Assembly: GCF_003268675.1 (NCBI RefSeq)
Contig: NZ_CP029378.1
Coordinates: forward strand, 6,200,001 to 6,264,000
Source: Streptomyces bacillaris
GTDB lineage: Bacteria > Actinomycetota > Actinomycetes > Streptomycetales > Streptomycetaceae
Direction: 5' to 3'
Length of the DNA stretch: 64,000 bases
Both the position numbers and the translations under genes were made by a program. Below are positions 45,680 through 55,224 of the stretch, in pieces. The notes under the pieces are model-generated. The model was not told the DNA's origin, ran no database searches, and saw only the letters and a list, made by a program, of their open reading frames with translations. Every line of letters starts with the position of its first letter. Positions within the stretch are counted from its first letter, which is position 1.

Positions 45680-45722
45680 GAGAGGCCCGCACCCGGGCAG
45701 AAGAACCGGGTGCGGGCCTCTC
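45680..45722. terminator. Bidirectional terminator between pdtaR and livF
   Basis: GAGAGGCCCGCACCCGG / CCGGGTGCGGGCCTCTC, 17-bp perfect stem with 9-base loop; flanking GTACGCG / CGCGTAC extends it with a bulge. Convergent genes end on both sides. Confidence 0.9.
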
Positions 45723-45738
45723 GCGTACGGGAAGGACC

Positions 45739-46455
45739 TCAGTCCTCGCCCAGGTACGCCTTGCGGACCGAGTCGTCGTGCAGCAGGTCCTGGCCGGTGC
45801 CGGAGAGGACGATGCTGCCGACCTCCATCACGTGCGCGTGGTTGGCGAGCGAGAGCGCCGCCTGGGCGTTCTGCTCCACGAGCAGGATGGTGGTGCCCTG
45901 GGCACGCAGTTCGGTGATGGTCGCCATGATCTTCTGCATCATGATCGGGGAGAGGCCCATGGAGGGCTCGTCGAGCATGAGCAGTTTGGGCTGGGACATG
46001 AGGGCGCGGCCCATGGCGAGCATCTGCTGTTCGCCGCCGGAGAGGGTTCCGGCTGCTTGCTTCCGGCGTTCCCCGAGGATGGGGAAGAGGTCGTAGGCGC
46101 GCTGGATGTCCTTGGCGATGCCGTCGCTGTCCTTGCGGAGGAAGGCGCCGAGTCGCAGGTTGTCCTCGATGGACATGCGGGGGAAGATGTGGCGGCCTTC
46201 GGGGGAGTGGGCGAGTCCGAGCGAGACGACCTGGTGGGCCGGGATCTTGCGGAGGGACTTGCCGTTGAACTTGATCTGGCCGGCGAGGGGCTTGATCAGT
46301 CCGGAGAGGGTGCGCAGTGTGGTCGTCTTGCCGGCGCCGTTGGTGCCGATGAGGGTGACGACTTCGCCTTCCTCGACCTTGAACGAGATTCCCTTGACGG
46401 CCTCGATCTTGCCGTAGGCGACGCGCAGGTCCTCGACTTCGAGTAGTGCGGTCAT
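45739..46455 (-). CDS. livF: Branched-chain amino-acid ABC transporter ATPase
   Basis: 238-aa ABC ATPase: Walker A GTNGAGKTT, signature LSGGEQQML, Walker B LLMLDEPSMGLSP, H-loop after TTILLVEQNAQAA. LivF type by size and by its place as last gene of livKHMGF. Energises uptake of Leu/Ile/Val or related amides. ATGA overlap with livG. Confidence 0.96.
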   Translation of the reverse strand: MTALLEVEDLRVAYGKIEAVKGISFKVEEGEVVTLIGTNGAGKTTTLRTLSGLIKPLAGQIKFNGKSLRKIPAHQVVSLGLAHSPEGRHIFPRMSIEDNLRLGAFLRKDSDGIAKDIQRAYDLFPILGERRKQAAGTLSGGEQQMLAMGRALMSQPKLLMLDEPSMGLSPIMMQKIMATITELRAQGTTILLVEQNAQAALSLANHAHVMEVGSIVLSGTGQDLLHDDSVRKAYLGED

Positions 46456-47405
46456 CGGTCGTTCTCCTTGCTGGTGCTCTCGCCGGGGGTGGCCGGGGAG
46501 GCGGGGGTGGCGTCGGTGGCCGTGGCCGTTGCTTCCGCGTCGGCGGCGTGGGCTTCCGCGGCTTCGACTTCGGCGACTTCGGCGGCGCCGGGGTCGCCTT
46601 CGAAGGGTTCGCCGAGGTAGGCGGCGACGACGCGTTCGTCTCCCTGGACTTCGGCGGCGGTGCCTTCGACGAGTTTTTCGCCCTGGACGAGGCAGGCGAC
46701 GCGGTCGCAGAGGTTGAAGATGAACCGCATGTCGTGCTCGATGACGAGGATGGCGATGCCCTTGTCGCGGATGGCGAAGATGAGTTCTTCGGCCGCGCGG
46801 GTCTCCTGGGGGTTCATGCCGGCGGTGGGTTCGTCGAGCAGGAGGAGGCCGGGTTCGCTGGCGAGGGCGCGGGCGATTTCGAGCTTGCGCTGTTCGCCGT
46901 AGGGGAGGTTGCGGGAGAGGTGTTCGGCCTTGTGGTCGAGGCCGATGAACTCCAGCAGTTCCATGGCGCGGGCCTTGGATTCGGCTTCGGCGCGGTGGAA
47001 GCCGGGGCCGCGGAGGAGGGCGGACCAGAGGCCTTCCCGGGTGCGGGTGTGGCGTCCGACGAGGACGTTCTCCAGGACGGTCATGTTGGAGAAGAGCCGG
47101 ATGTTCTGGAAGGTGCGGGCGATGCCTGCGGCGGTGACCTTGAAGGACTTGGGCGGCAGGACGGTGCCCTTGTAGCGGACTTCGCCCTCGGTGGGGACGT
47201 AGAGGCCGGTGAGGCAGTTGAAGAAGGTGGTCTTGCCGGCGCCGTTGGGTCCGATGAGGCCGACGATCTCTCCGCTGTTGACGGTGAGGTCGACGGAGCG
47301 GACGGCGGTGAGGCCGCCGAATCGCATGGTGACGCCGCGGGCGTCGAGAACGGTTTCGCCGGTGGTGACGGCTGTCGTCTCGGCGGTGGTGGTGTCGGTG
47401 GTCAT
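46452..47405 (-). CDS. livG: Branched-chain amino-acid ABC transporter ATPase
   Basis: 317-aa ABC ATPase of LivG type: Walker A GPNGAGKTTFFNCLTG, the LivG-specific GIARTFQNIRLFSNMTVLENVLVG, signature LPYGEQRKLEIARAL, Walker B LLLLDEPTAGMNP. Longer than usual (about 255 aa) because of an Ala/Glu/Thr-rich C-terminal tail of some 45 residues. ATG 47405, two bases after the livM stop; overlaps livF by ATGA. The longer ORF upstream is a shadow inside livM. Confidence 0.95.
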   Translation of the reverse strand: MTTDTTTAETTAVTTGETVLDARGVTMRFGGLTAVRSVDLTVNSGEIVGLIGPNGAGKTTFFNCLTGLYVPTEGEVRYKGTVLPPKSFKVTAAGIARTFQNIRLFSNMTVLENVLVGRHTRTREGLWSALLRGPGFHRAEAESKARAMELLEFIGLDHKAEHLSRNLPYGEQRKLEIARALASEPGLLLLDEPTAGMNPQETRAAEELIFAIRDKGIAILVIEHDMRFIFNLCDRVACLVQGEKLVEGTAAEVQGDERVVAAYLGEPFEGDPGAAEVAEVEAAEAHAADAEATATATDATPASPATPGESTSKENDR

Positions 47406-47407
47406 CG

Positions 47408-49246
47408 TCAGGCCCCTGCCTTGGTGAGAGTGGCGGGCGCTTCGTCCTTCTCGTGGAATTCGAGTTGCTGGCGGCGGTTGGCGATGAGGCCCTCGGGGCG
47501 GAAGCGCATGAGGAGGACCAGGGCGAGCCCGAAGGCGAAGAGCTGGTAGTCGCTCATGAACTGGAGCTTGGCCGGGATGAGGAAGAGGAGTGCGCCGCCG
47601 ACGAGGGGTCCGCTGATGGTGCCCATGCCGCCGAGGACGACCGCTGCGAGGAGGAAGGCCGAGTTGGGCGGGACGGCGTGGGCGAACTGGTACTGCTCGG
47701 GGGTCACGGTGTAGGTGACGTGTGCCTGTACGGCTCCGGCGAGGCCGGCGAGGGTGGCGCCGAGGGCGAAGGCGATGAGCTTGGTGCGGAAGCCGTTGAT
47801 GCCCATGGCTTCGGCGGCGGTCTCGTCCTCGCGGATGGCGACCCAGGCGCGGCCGATGCGGGATTCCGCGCTGCGGCGGAAGACCACGACGACGATGAGG
47901 GTGACCAGCAGCATCAGGAAGAAGTAGTTGGCGAAGCGGCCGATGGTGAATCCGGCGATGGTGTGGGTGGCGCCGAAGTCGAAGCCGAACAGGTTGAGGT
48001 TCGGGATCGAGGAGATGCCGTTGGAGCCGTTGGTGACGTCGGGGCCGGAGGTGCCGTCGAGGTTGAGGACGGCGATGCGGAAGATTTCTCCGAAGCCGAG
48101 GGTCACGATGGCGAGGTAGTCGCCGCGCAGTCGCAGGGTGGGGGCGCCGATGAGGACGCCGAAGATCATGGAGGCGACGGCGCCGACGAGGATGGCCTGC
48201 CAGAAGGGCAGGTGGATCCCGAAGGGTGAGGTGGGGGAGCCGGAGACGAGGGCCGCGGCGTAGGCGCCGACGCCGAGGAAGGCGACGTAGCCGAGGTCGA
48301 GGAGTCCGGCGAGGCCGACGACGATGTTGAGGCCGAGGGCGACGGTGGCGAAGATCAGGATGTTGACGCCGATGGTCGCGTACTGGTCGTCGGACTGGGT
48401 GAACGGGAAGGCCGCGGCGGCGGCGAAGGCGCCGACGAGGGTCACGTTGCGGTGGCGTGCCGTGAGGGCGGAGACGCGCTGGATGAGTCCGGCTTTCTGG
48501 ATCGCCGCGAAGCCGAAGCCTGCGGTGATGAGGAAGCCGATGAAGAGTTCGTCGTACTCGGTGGTGATGCCGTAGGTGAAGACGACGAGGCCGAGGGCGA
48601 GGACGACGGCGACGATGAGGATTTCGACGTACGAGGGGAGGGTCTTCGCCGGGGCGGCGGTGCCGGTGGTGAAGGCGCCCTTGTAGGTCTCCCAGCGGTT
48701 GCCGAGGTTGTGCTTGAACTGGCCGAAGCCGGTGTCCTCGGGGTCGGCGGGGGTGGTTTCGGGCCGTTCGTAGGGGAGGGAGCGGGCGCCGATCCAGCCG
48801 ATGAGGGTGCCGGCGAGGGCGACGTAGGCGCCGGGTTCGAGGTTGACGACGCCGCCGAGGGTGGTGGCGATGGCTCCCATGGAGAACCAGGCGGTGGCGA
48901 GGGCGGCGTAGGCGGCGAGCCGGATGGCGGGGTCGGCGCCTTGGGGGGTGAGCCAGGTGAGGCCCTTGATCCCGTAGGAGGAGAGGCCGAAGAGGGTGAG
49001 GAGGGCGCCGCTGACGAGGACGAGCCACTGGAGGCCGCCGGGGTAGCCGTAGACGGTGAGGTCGCCGGGGAAGGCGGAGGTCCAGGTCCAGGCGAGGAAG
49101 GCGGATATGACGGTGATCGCGCCGCCTGCGGTGGCGGTCGCCCGTGCGATGTGCGGGGGGAGGGCGAGGATGCCGCTGGTGGCGGGTTCGGCCGGTGCGG
49201 GTGCGGTGACCTTGGTGGTGGTCTGTGTGGTGGTCATGGTGCTCAC
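47408..49246 (-). CDS. livM: Branched-chain amino-acid ABC transporter permease
   Basis: 612-aa permease, much longer than the about 320-420 aa of enteric LivM. The C-terminal half is the LivM permease (AGLLDLGYVAFLGVGAYAAAL, LRGDYLAIVTLGFGEIFRI, AWVAIREDETAAEAMGINGFRTKLIAFALGA). The N-terminal 270 residues add about six further membrane segments and a soluble stretch; this long form appears normal for Streptomyces in my memory. GTG 49246 overlaps livH (GTGA). Confidence 0.93.
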   Translation of the reverse strand: MSTMTTTQTTTKVTAPAPAEPATSGILALPPHIARATATAGGAITVISAFLAWTWTSAFPGDLTVYGYPGGLQWLVLVSGALLTLFGLSSYGIKGLTWLTPQGADPAIRLAAYAALATAWFSMGAIATTLGGVVNLEPGAYVALAGTLIGWIGARSLPYERPETTPADPEDTGFGQFKHNLGNRWETYKGAFTTGTAAPAKTLPSYVEILIVAVVLALGLVVFTYGITTEYDELFIGFLITAGFGFAAIQKAGLIQRVSALTARHRNVTLVGAFAAAAAFPFTQSDDQYATIGVNILIFATVALGLNIVVGLAGLLDLGYVAFLGVGAYAAALVSGSPTSPFGIHLPFWQAILVGAVASMIFGVLIGAPTLRLRGDYLAIVTLGFGEIFRIAVLNLDGTSGPDVTNGSNGISSIPNLNLFGFDFGATHTIAGFTIGRFANYFFLMLLVTLIVVVVFRRSAESRIGRAWVAIREDETAAEAMGINGFRTKLIAFALGATLAGLAGAVQAHVTYTVTPEQYQFAHAVPPNSAFLLAAVVLGGMGTISGPLVGGALLFLIPAKLQFMSDYQLFAFGLALVLLMRFRPEGLIANRRQQLEFHEKDEAPATLTKAGA

Positions 49247-50172
49247 GCCCTGTCCGTGACGCGCTCGCCCATGATGCCTTGGGGCCGGAAGAGGAGCACG
49301 AGGATGAGGAGTACGAAGGCCCAGGCGTTGGCCCAGGACTGGCCGCCGAGCTGTTCGAGGCCGGGGATTTCGGAGACGTAGGCGGCGGCCATGGTTTCGG
49401 CGACGCCGAGGGTGAGGCCGCCGATCATGGCGCCGTAGATGTTGCCGATGCCGCCGAGTACGGCTGCGGTGAAGGCCTTGAGGCCGAGGAGGAAGCCCAT
49501 GCGGAACTGGACTTCGCCGTACTTGAGGCCGTAGGCGACGGCGCCGATGGCGGCGAAGGTGGCGCCGAGGGCGAAGGCGACCACGATGATGCGGTCGGTG
49601 TTGATGCCCATGAGCTTGGCGGTGTCGGGGTCCTGGGCGGTTGCCTGCATGCCGCGGCCGGTGCGGGTCTTCATGACGAAGTAGCCGAGGATGGCCATGG
49701 AGATGGGGGCGGCGATGAGGAGGAAGACGTCACCGGTCTGGATGGTGACGGGTCCGAGTTCGAAGGGGCCGCCGGGGATCTCGGGGAAGGTGCGGGCGGA
49801 CTTGGCGCCGGGGTACCAGGCCCAGACCGCCTGCTGGAGGGCGAGGGAGAGGCCGATGGCGGTGATGAGGGGTGCCAGGCGTGGGCCGCCGCGGAGGGGC
49901 CGGTAGGCGAATCGTTCCGCTCCGATGGCGATGGTGGTGGCGACGACGATCGCGCCGATGAGCATGAGGGGGAGTGCGAGCAGCACGCTGGTGCCGCTGG
50001 GGAGTATGAGCCAGACCGTGAGGGCCCCGAAGCCGCCGGTCATGAAGATCTCGCCGTGGGCGAAGTTGATGAGCTGGACAATGCCGTAGACCATCGTGTA
50101 GCCAATGGCGACGAGCCCGTACATCGATCCGAGTAGCAGGCCGTTGACCAGCTGTTGCGGCAGTTCGTTCAC
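49243..50172 (-). CDS. livH: Branched-chain amino-acid ABC transporter permease
   Basis: 309-aa LivH permease: NGLLLGSMYGLVAIGYTMVYGIVQLINFAHGEIFM at the N terminus is the family signature, with the EAA-like loop KLMGINTDRIIVVAFALGATFAAIGAVAYG. Eight or so membrane helices. GTG start preceded by GGAGG. It follows livK after 99 bp that contain a strong hairpin. Confidence 0.95.
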   Translation of the reverse strand: MNELPQQLVNGLLLGSMYGLVAIGYTMVYGIVQLINFAHGEIFMTGGFGALTVWLILPSGTSVLLALPLMLIGAIVVATTIAIGAERFAYRPLRGGPRLAPLITAIGLSLALQQAVWAWYPGAKSARTFPEIPGGPFELGPVTIQTGDVFLLIAAPISMAILGYFVMKTRTGRGMQATAQDPDTAKLMGINTDRIIVVAFALGATFAAIGAVAYGLKYGEVQFRMGFLLGLKAFTAAVLGGIGNIYGAMIGGLTLGVAETMAAAYVSEIPGLEQLGGQSWANAWAFVLLILVLLFRPQGIMGERVTDRA

Positions 50173-50205
50173 CGCGGGTCCTCCGTGTCTTTCGCCGGAT
50201 ATCGA

Positions 50206-50243
50206 GCCGCGCGGGGCGCCTGGTGTGCGGCGCCCCGCGCGGC
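50206..50243 (-). terminator. Hairpin between livK and livH
   Basis: GCCGCGCGGGGCGCC / GGCGCCCCGCGCGGC, 15-bp perfect stem with an 8-base loop, in the 99-bp gap inside the liv operon. Probably a partial terminator or 3' stabiliser that raises the level of the binding protein relative to the membrane subunits. Confidence 0.75.
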
Positions 50244-50271
50244 CGGTGGTAGGTCGGTCGGGCTGGTGGTG

Positions 50272-51504
50272 TCAGCTGGTGAGTTCGCCTGACTTGACGG
50301 CCACCCAGTCGCCGTCCTTGTACTCGTAGACGGTGAGCTGCTTGTTGGTGGTGTCGCCGTACTCGTCGAAGGAGACCTTGCCGGTCACGCCTTCGAAGTC
50401 GACCTTGCCGACGGCTTCGGCGACCTTGGCGCGGGCGTCGCTGGGGAGCTTGCCGTCGTTGGCGTCGGCGACGGCCTTGACGGCCTCGATGATGGACCAG
50501 GCGGCGTCGTAGGAGTAGCCGCCGTAGGCCTCGAAGGGCTCCTTGTAGCCGGCCTTCTCGTAGTTCGCGACGAACTCCTTGGCGGACGGCAGGGTGTCGA
50601 TGGGGGCACCGACGGAGGTGGCGAGGTCGCCGACGCCTTCGGCGCCGGAGAGCTTGATGTACTCGCCGCTGTAGATGCCGTCGCCGCCGACGACGGGGAT
50701 CTTGGCTCCGGCCTTCTTGATCTGCTTGCTGAGGGGGCCGGCCGCGGGGTATTCGCCGCCGTAGTAGACGACGTCGGCGCCGGAGCTCTTGACCTTGGTG
50801 GCGACCGAGGAGAAGTCCTTGGTCTCGGGGTCGATGTGCTCGGTGCCGGCGATGGTGCCGCCGAGCTTCTCGAACTCGGCCTTGAAGGTGCCGGCGAGGC
50901 CGGCGCCGTAGGTCTTCTTGTCGTCGATGACGAAGACCTTCTTCTTCTTGGCGTCGTTGAAGAGGTACTGCGCCGCGAAGGGGCCCTGGACCGCGTCGGT
51001 GGTGGCGGTGCGGAAGTAGGAGGCGAAGGGGCGCTCCTTGGTTCCCTCGTTCCACTTCTGGCCCTGGGTGAGGGAGGGCGAGGTGTTGGCGGGGGAGACC
51101 TGGACGAGCTTGGCGTCGGCGAGGACCTTCTGCATGGATTCGCCGACGGAGGAGTTCAGGGGGCCGACGACGCCGAGGACGTCCTTGTTGGCGACGAGCT
51201 TGCTGGCGTTCTGCTGGCCGGAGGAGGGCTGGGCCTGGTCGTCGAGGGCCTGGAGCTTGAAGGTGACGCCTTCGACGTACTTCTTCTCGTTGGCCTGCTT
51301 GACGGCGAGGTCGGCGGAGTTCTTGATGCCGAGGCCGAGGGCGGAGAGGTCGCCGGTGAGCGGGGCGTCGAGGCCGATGACCACGGTGGTGGTGCCGCTG
51401 TCGCCGCTGCTGTTGTTGCTGTCGTCGCGCGAACCGCAGGCGGTGAGGGTGAGTGCTCCGGTGGTGAGCACGGCGGTGAGTATGAGCAAAGAACGGTGTC
51501 GCAC
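50272..51504 (-). CDS. livK: Branched-chain amino-acid ABC transporter substrate-binding lipoprotein
   Basis: 410 aa. Lipoprotein signal peptide with lipobox LTAC (Cys23) followed by a Ser/Asn/Gly linker, then a periplasmic-binding-protein fold type I (LivJ/K): VVIGLDAPLTGDLSALG, VLGVVGPLNSSVGESMQKVLADAKLVQVSPANTSPSLT, KKVFVIDDKKTYGAGL. Anchored outside the membrane, delivers ligand to LivHM. GTG start with AAAGGA upstream. First and presumably most expressed gene of the operon. Confidence 0.96.
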   Translation of the reverse strand: MRHRSLLILTAVLTTGALTLTACGSRDDSNNSSGDSGTTTVVIGLDAPLTGDLSALGLGIKNSADLAVKQANEKKYVEGVTFKLQALDDQAQPSSGQQNASKLVANKDVLGVVGPLNSSVGESMQKVLADAKLVQVSPANTSPSLTQGQKWNEGTKERPFASYFRTATTDAVQGPFAAQYLFNDAKKKKVFVIDDKKTYGAGLAGTFKAEFEKLGGTIAGTEHIDPETKDFSSVATKVKSSGADVVYYGGEYPAAGPLSKQIKKAGAKIPVVGGDGIYSGEYIKLSGAEGVGDLATSVGAPIDTLPSAKEFVANYEKAGYKEPFEAYGGYSYDAAWSIIEAVKAVADANDGKLPSDARAKVAEAVGKVDFEGVTGKVSFDEYGDTTNKQLTVYEYKDGDWVAVKSGELTS

Positions 51505-52155
51505 GAAAAGTCCTTTCCCTGGCGCGGCCTCCTCTGCTTGAGGTGCCGTGTCGGTCGCCGGGCCGTACTGGGTTGGTACAGGGCCGTGCAGCAGACGCGC
51601 CCGGCGGCGCGGTGACTGGCGGTGACTCTAAGCGCAGCTGAGGGGGTGCGGCACGGGTCGGCGACGGATGTGACGCTCTTGTTATGCCCTTGAGCAAGGC
51701 TTGAGGTTCCTGGGTGTGGATGTGTGGCTTTGGCACGTAGTGCGAAATGACCACATGGTGAGAACGCGCAGCTCTGCTAAGGGGCTTGGGGTGATCATGG
51801 TGCTGACGCGGGGTGGGGGTGGCGTCGGGCGTGCCGGGGCGCCCCGGGGGTCTCGGGCCGGGGTGGGCGGCTGGTTTTCGCATTTCGTGGTTGTTACGCA
51901 GTGTTACAACGGCGAAGGTGCGTTCGAGTTCGCTGAGGCCAATGTGGCTGCTGAGTGGCTCATGGAACGGCCGTCACCGTCAAGGGTGTTGACCGAGGGT
52001 GTTGATCAACTCGGTTGTGTTTGGTGGGGATATGGCGCTGCCCGGCCGGAATGCGGGGGGCGATTCCGGCCGGGCAGCGTGGTCTTGCGGCGGTGGTACG
52101 GGGTGGTGCCGAGGCGTTACGGGGGTGACGCGGCGTGCGGCCGCGGGGTGCGGGG
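51505..52155. other. 651-bp noncoding region upstream of livK
   Basis: No credible gene on either strand. Contains the livK promoter side, a dyad CCTTG-AG-CAAGG at 51688-51699, a GTTGATCAAC palindrome flanked by ACCGAG / CTCGGT at about 51992-52015, and a 17-bp-stem terminator hairpin at 52036-52079. It is AT-richer than the coding flanks. Long for this genome, so a small RNA or large regulatory region is possible. Confidence 0.55.
52036..52079 (-). terminator. Strong terminator hairpin after thioesterase gene
   Basis: CTGCCCGGCCGGAAT (52038-52052) / ATTCCGGCCGGGCAG (52063-52077) perfect 15-bp stem, extended to 17 by G-C pairs outside. Lies 77 bases past the stop of the leftward thioesterase gene. 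Confidence 0.75.
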
Positions 52156-52626
52156 TCAGCCGGCGTCGGGGCGGGGGGTGTCGCGGAGGAGGCAGGTGAG
52201 GCGGGCGGTGCAGACCCGCTCGTCCTGTTCGTCGGTGATGACGATCTCGTACGTGGCGGTCGAGCGGCCCCGGTGGACGGGGGTGGCGACGCCGGTGACG
52301 AGGCCGCTGCGGACGCCCCGGTGGTGGGTGCAGTTGAGGTCGACGCCGACGGCGATCTTGTTCGCGCCGCCGTGGAGCATGGAGCCGACGGAGCCGAGGG
52401 TCTCGGCGAGGACGGCGGAGGCGCCGCCGTGCAGGAGGCCGTAGGGCTGGGTGTTGCCTTCGACGGGCATGGTGCCGACGACGCGGTCGGCGGCGGCCTC
52501 GACGATGGTCACGCCCATGCGCTCACCGAGGTGACCGGCGGAGAAGAGGGCGGGGAGGTCGATGCCGAGGGCCGCGTACTCCTCGATGACTTCCTTGGGG
52601 AAGGTGGGTGCGGTGTGCTCGCCCAT
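52156..52626 (-). CDS. PaaI-family hotdog thioesterase
   Basis: 156-aa hotdog-fold acyl-CoA thioesterase: GTMPVEGNTQPYGLLHGGASAVLAETLGS with the catalytic-type HGGxxxxLAE helix, AVGVDLNCTHHRGVRSG. Relatives hydrolyse aromatic or hydroxylated acyl-CoAs (PaaI, MenI/EntH groups). ATG 52626. Stands alone. Confidence 0.92.
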   Translation of the reverse strand: MGEHTAPTFPKEVIEEYAALGIDLPALFSAGHLGERMGVTIVEAAADRVVGTMPVEGNTQPYGLLHGGASAVLAETLGSVGSMLHGGANKIAVGVDLNCTHHRGVRSGLVTGVATPVHRGRSTATYEIVITDEQDERVCTARLTCLLRDTPRPDAG

Positions 52627-52715
52627 GGGGCCGGCTCCGATCGTCTGCGCTGGTTCATTGCTGTGTGCACTGTTCTTACCAGACGGCTGAGCGGACGCTT
52701 AGGGAGTGGCGGTTT

Positions 52716-55016
<2,301 letters not shown>

Positions 55017-55224
55017 GATGCTGCTCCTCTTCGAGCGCTGCTTCCGCGGGTTCTGCCTCGGTATCGATCCTGTCACGCACCACCGACATCGCACCCGTCC
55101 GGGCACCGGGTCACGGGTGCATGGGGCCGTGCGTGGCCGGGCGAGGGCCGTACCACGGGGGTCTGAGGGCCGTACGGGGGTTGCCCGGTCCGGATTGTCA
55201 GTGGGGCGTGGCAGGATCGGGGGC

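Noticed and set aside
46452..49028. 858-residue leftward frame through livG and livM
   Set aside because: The upstream 540 residues are Arg/Pro/His-rich shadow of livM; LivG starts at 47405.
51701..52444. 247-codon + strand frame upstream of livK
   Set aside because: It has no ribosome-binding site, runs antisense through the thioesterase gene, and its composition is that of a shadow frame.
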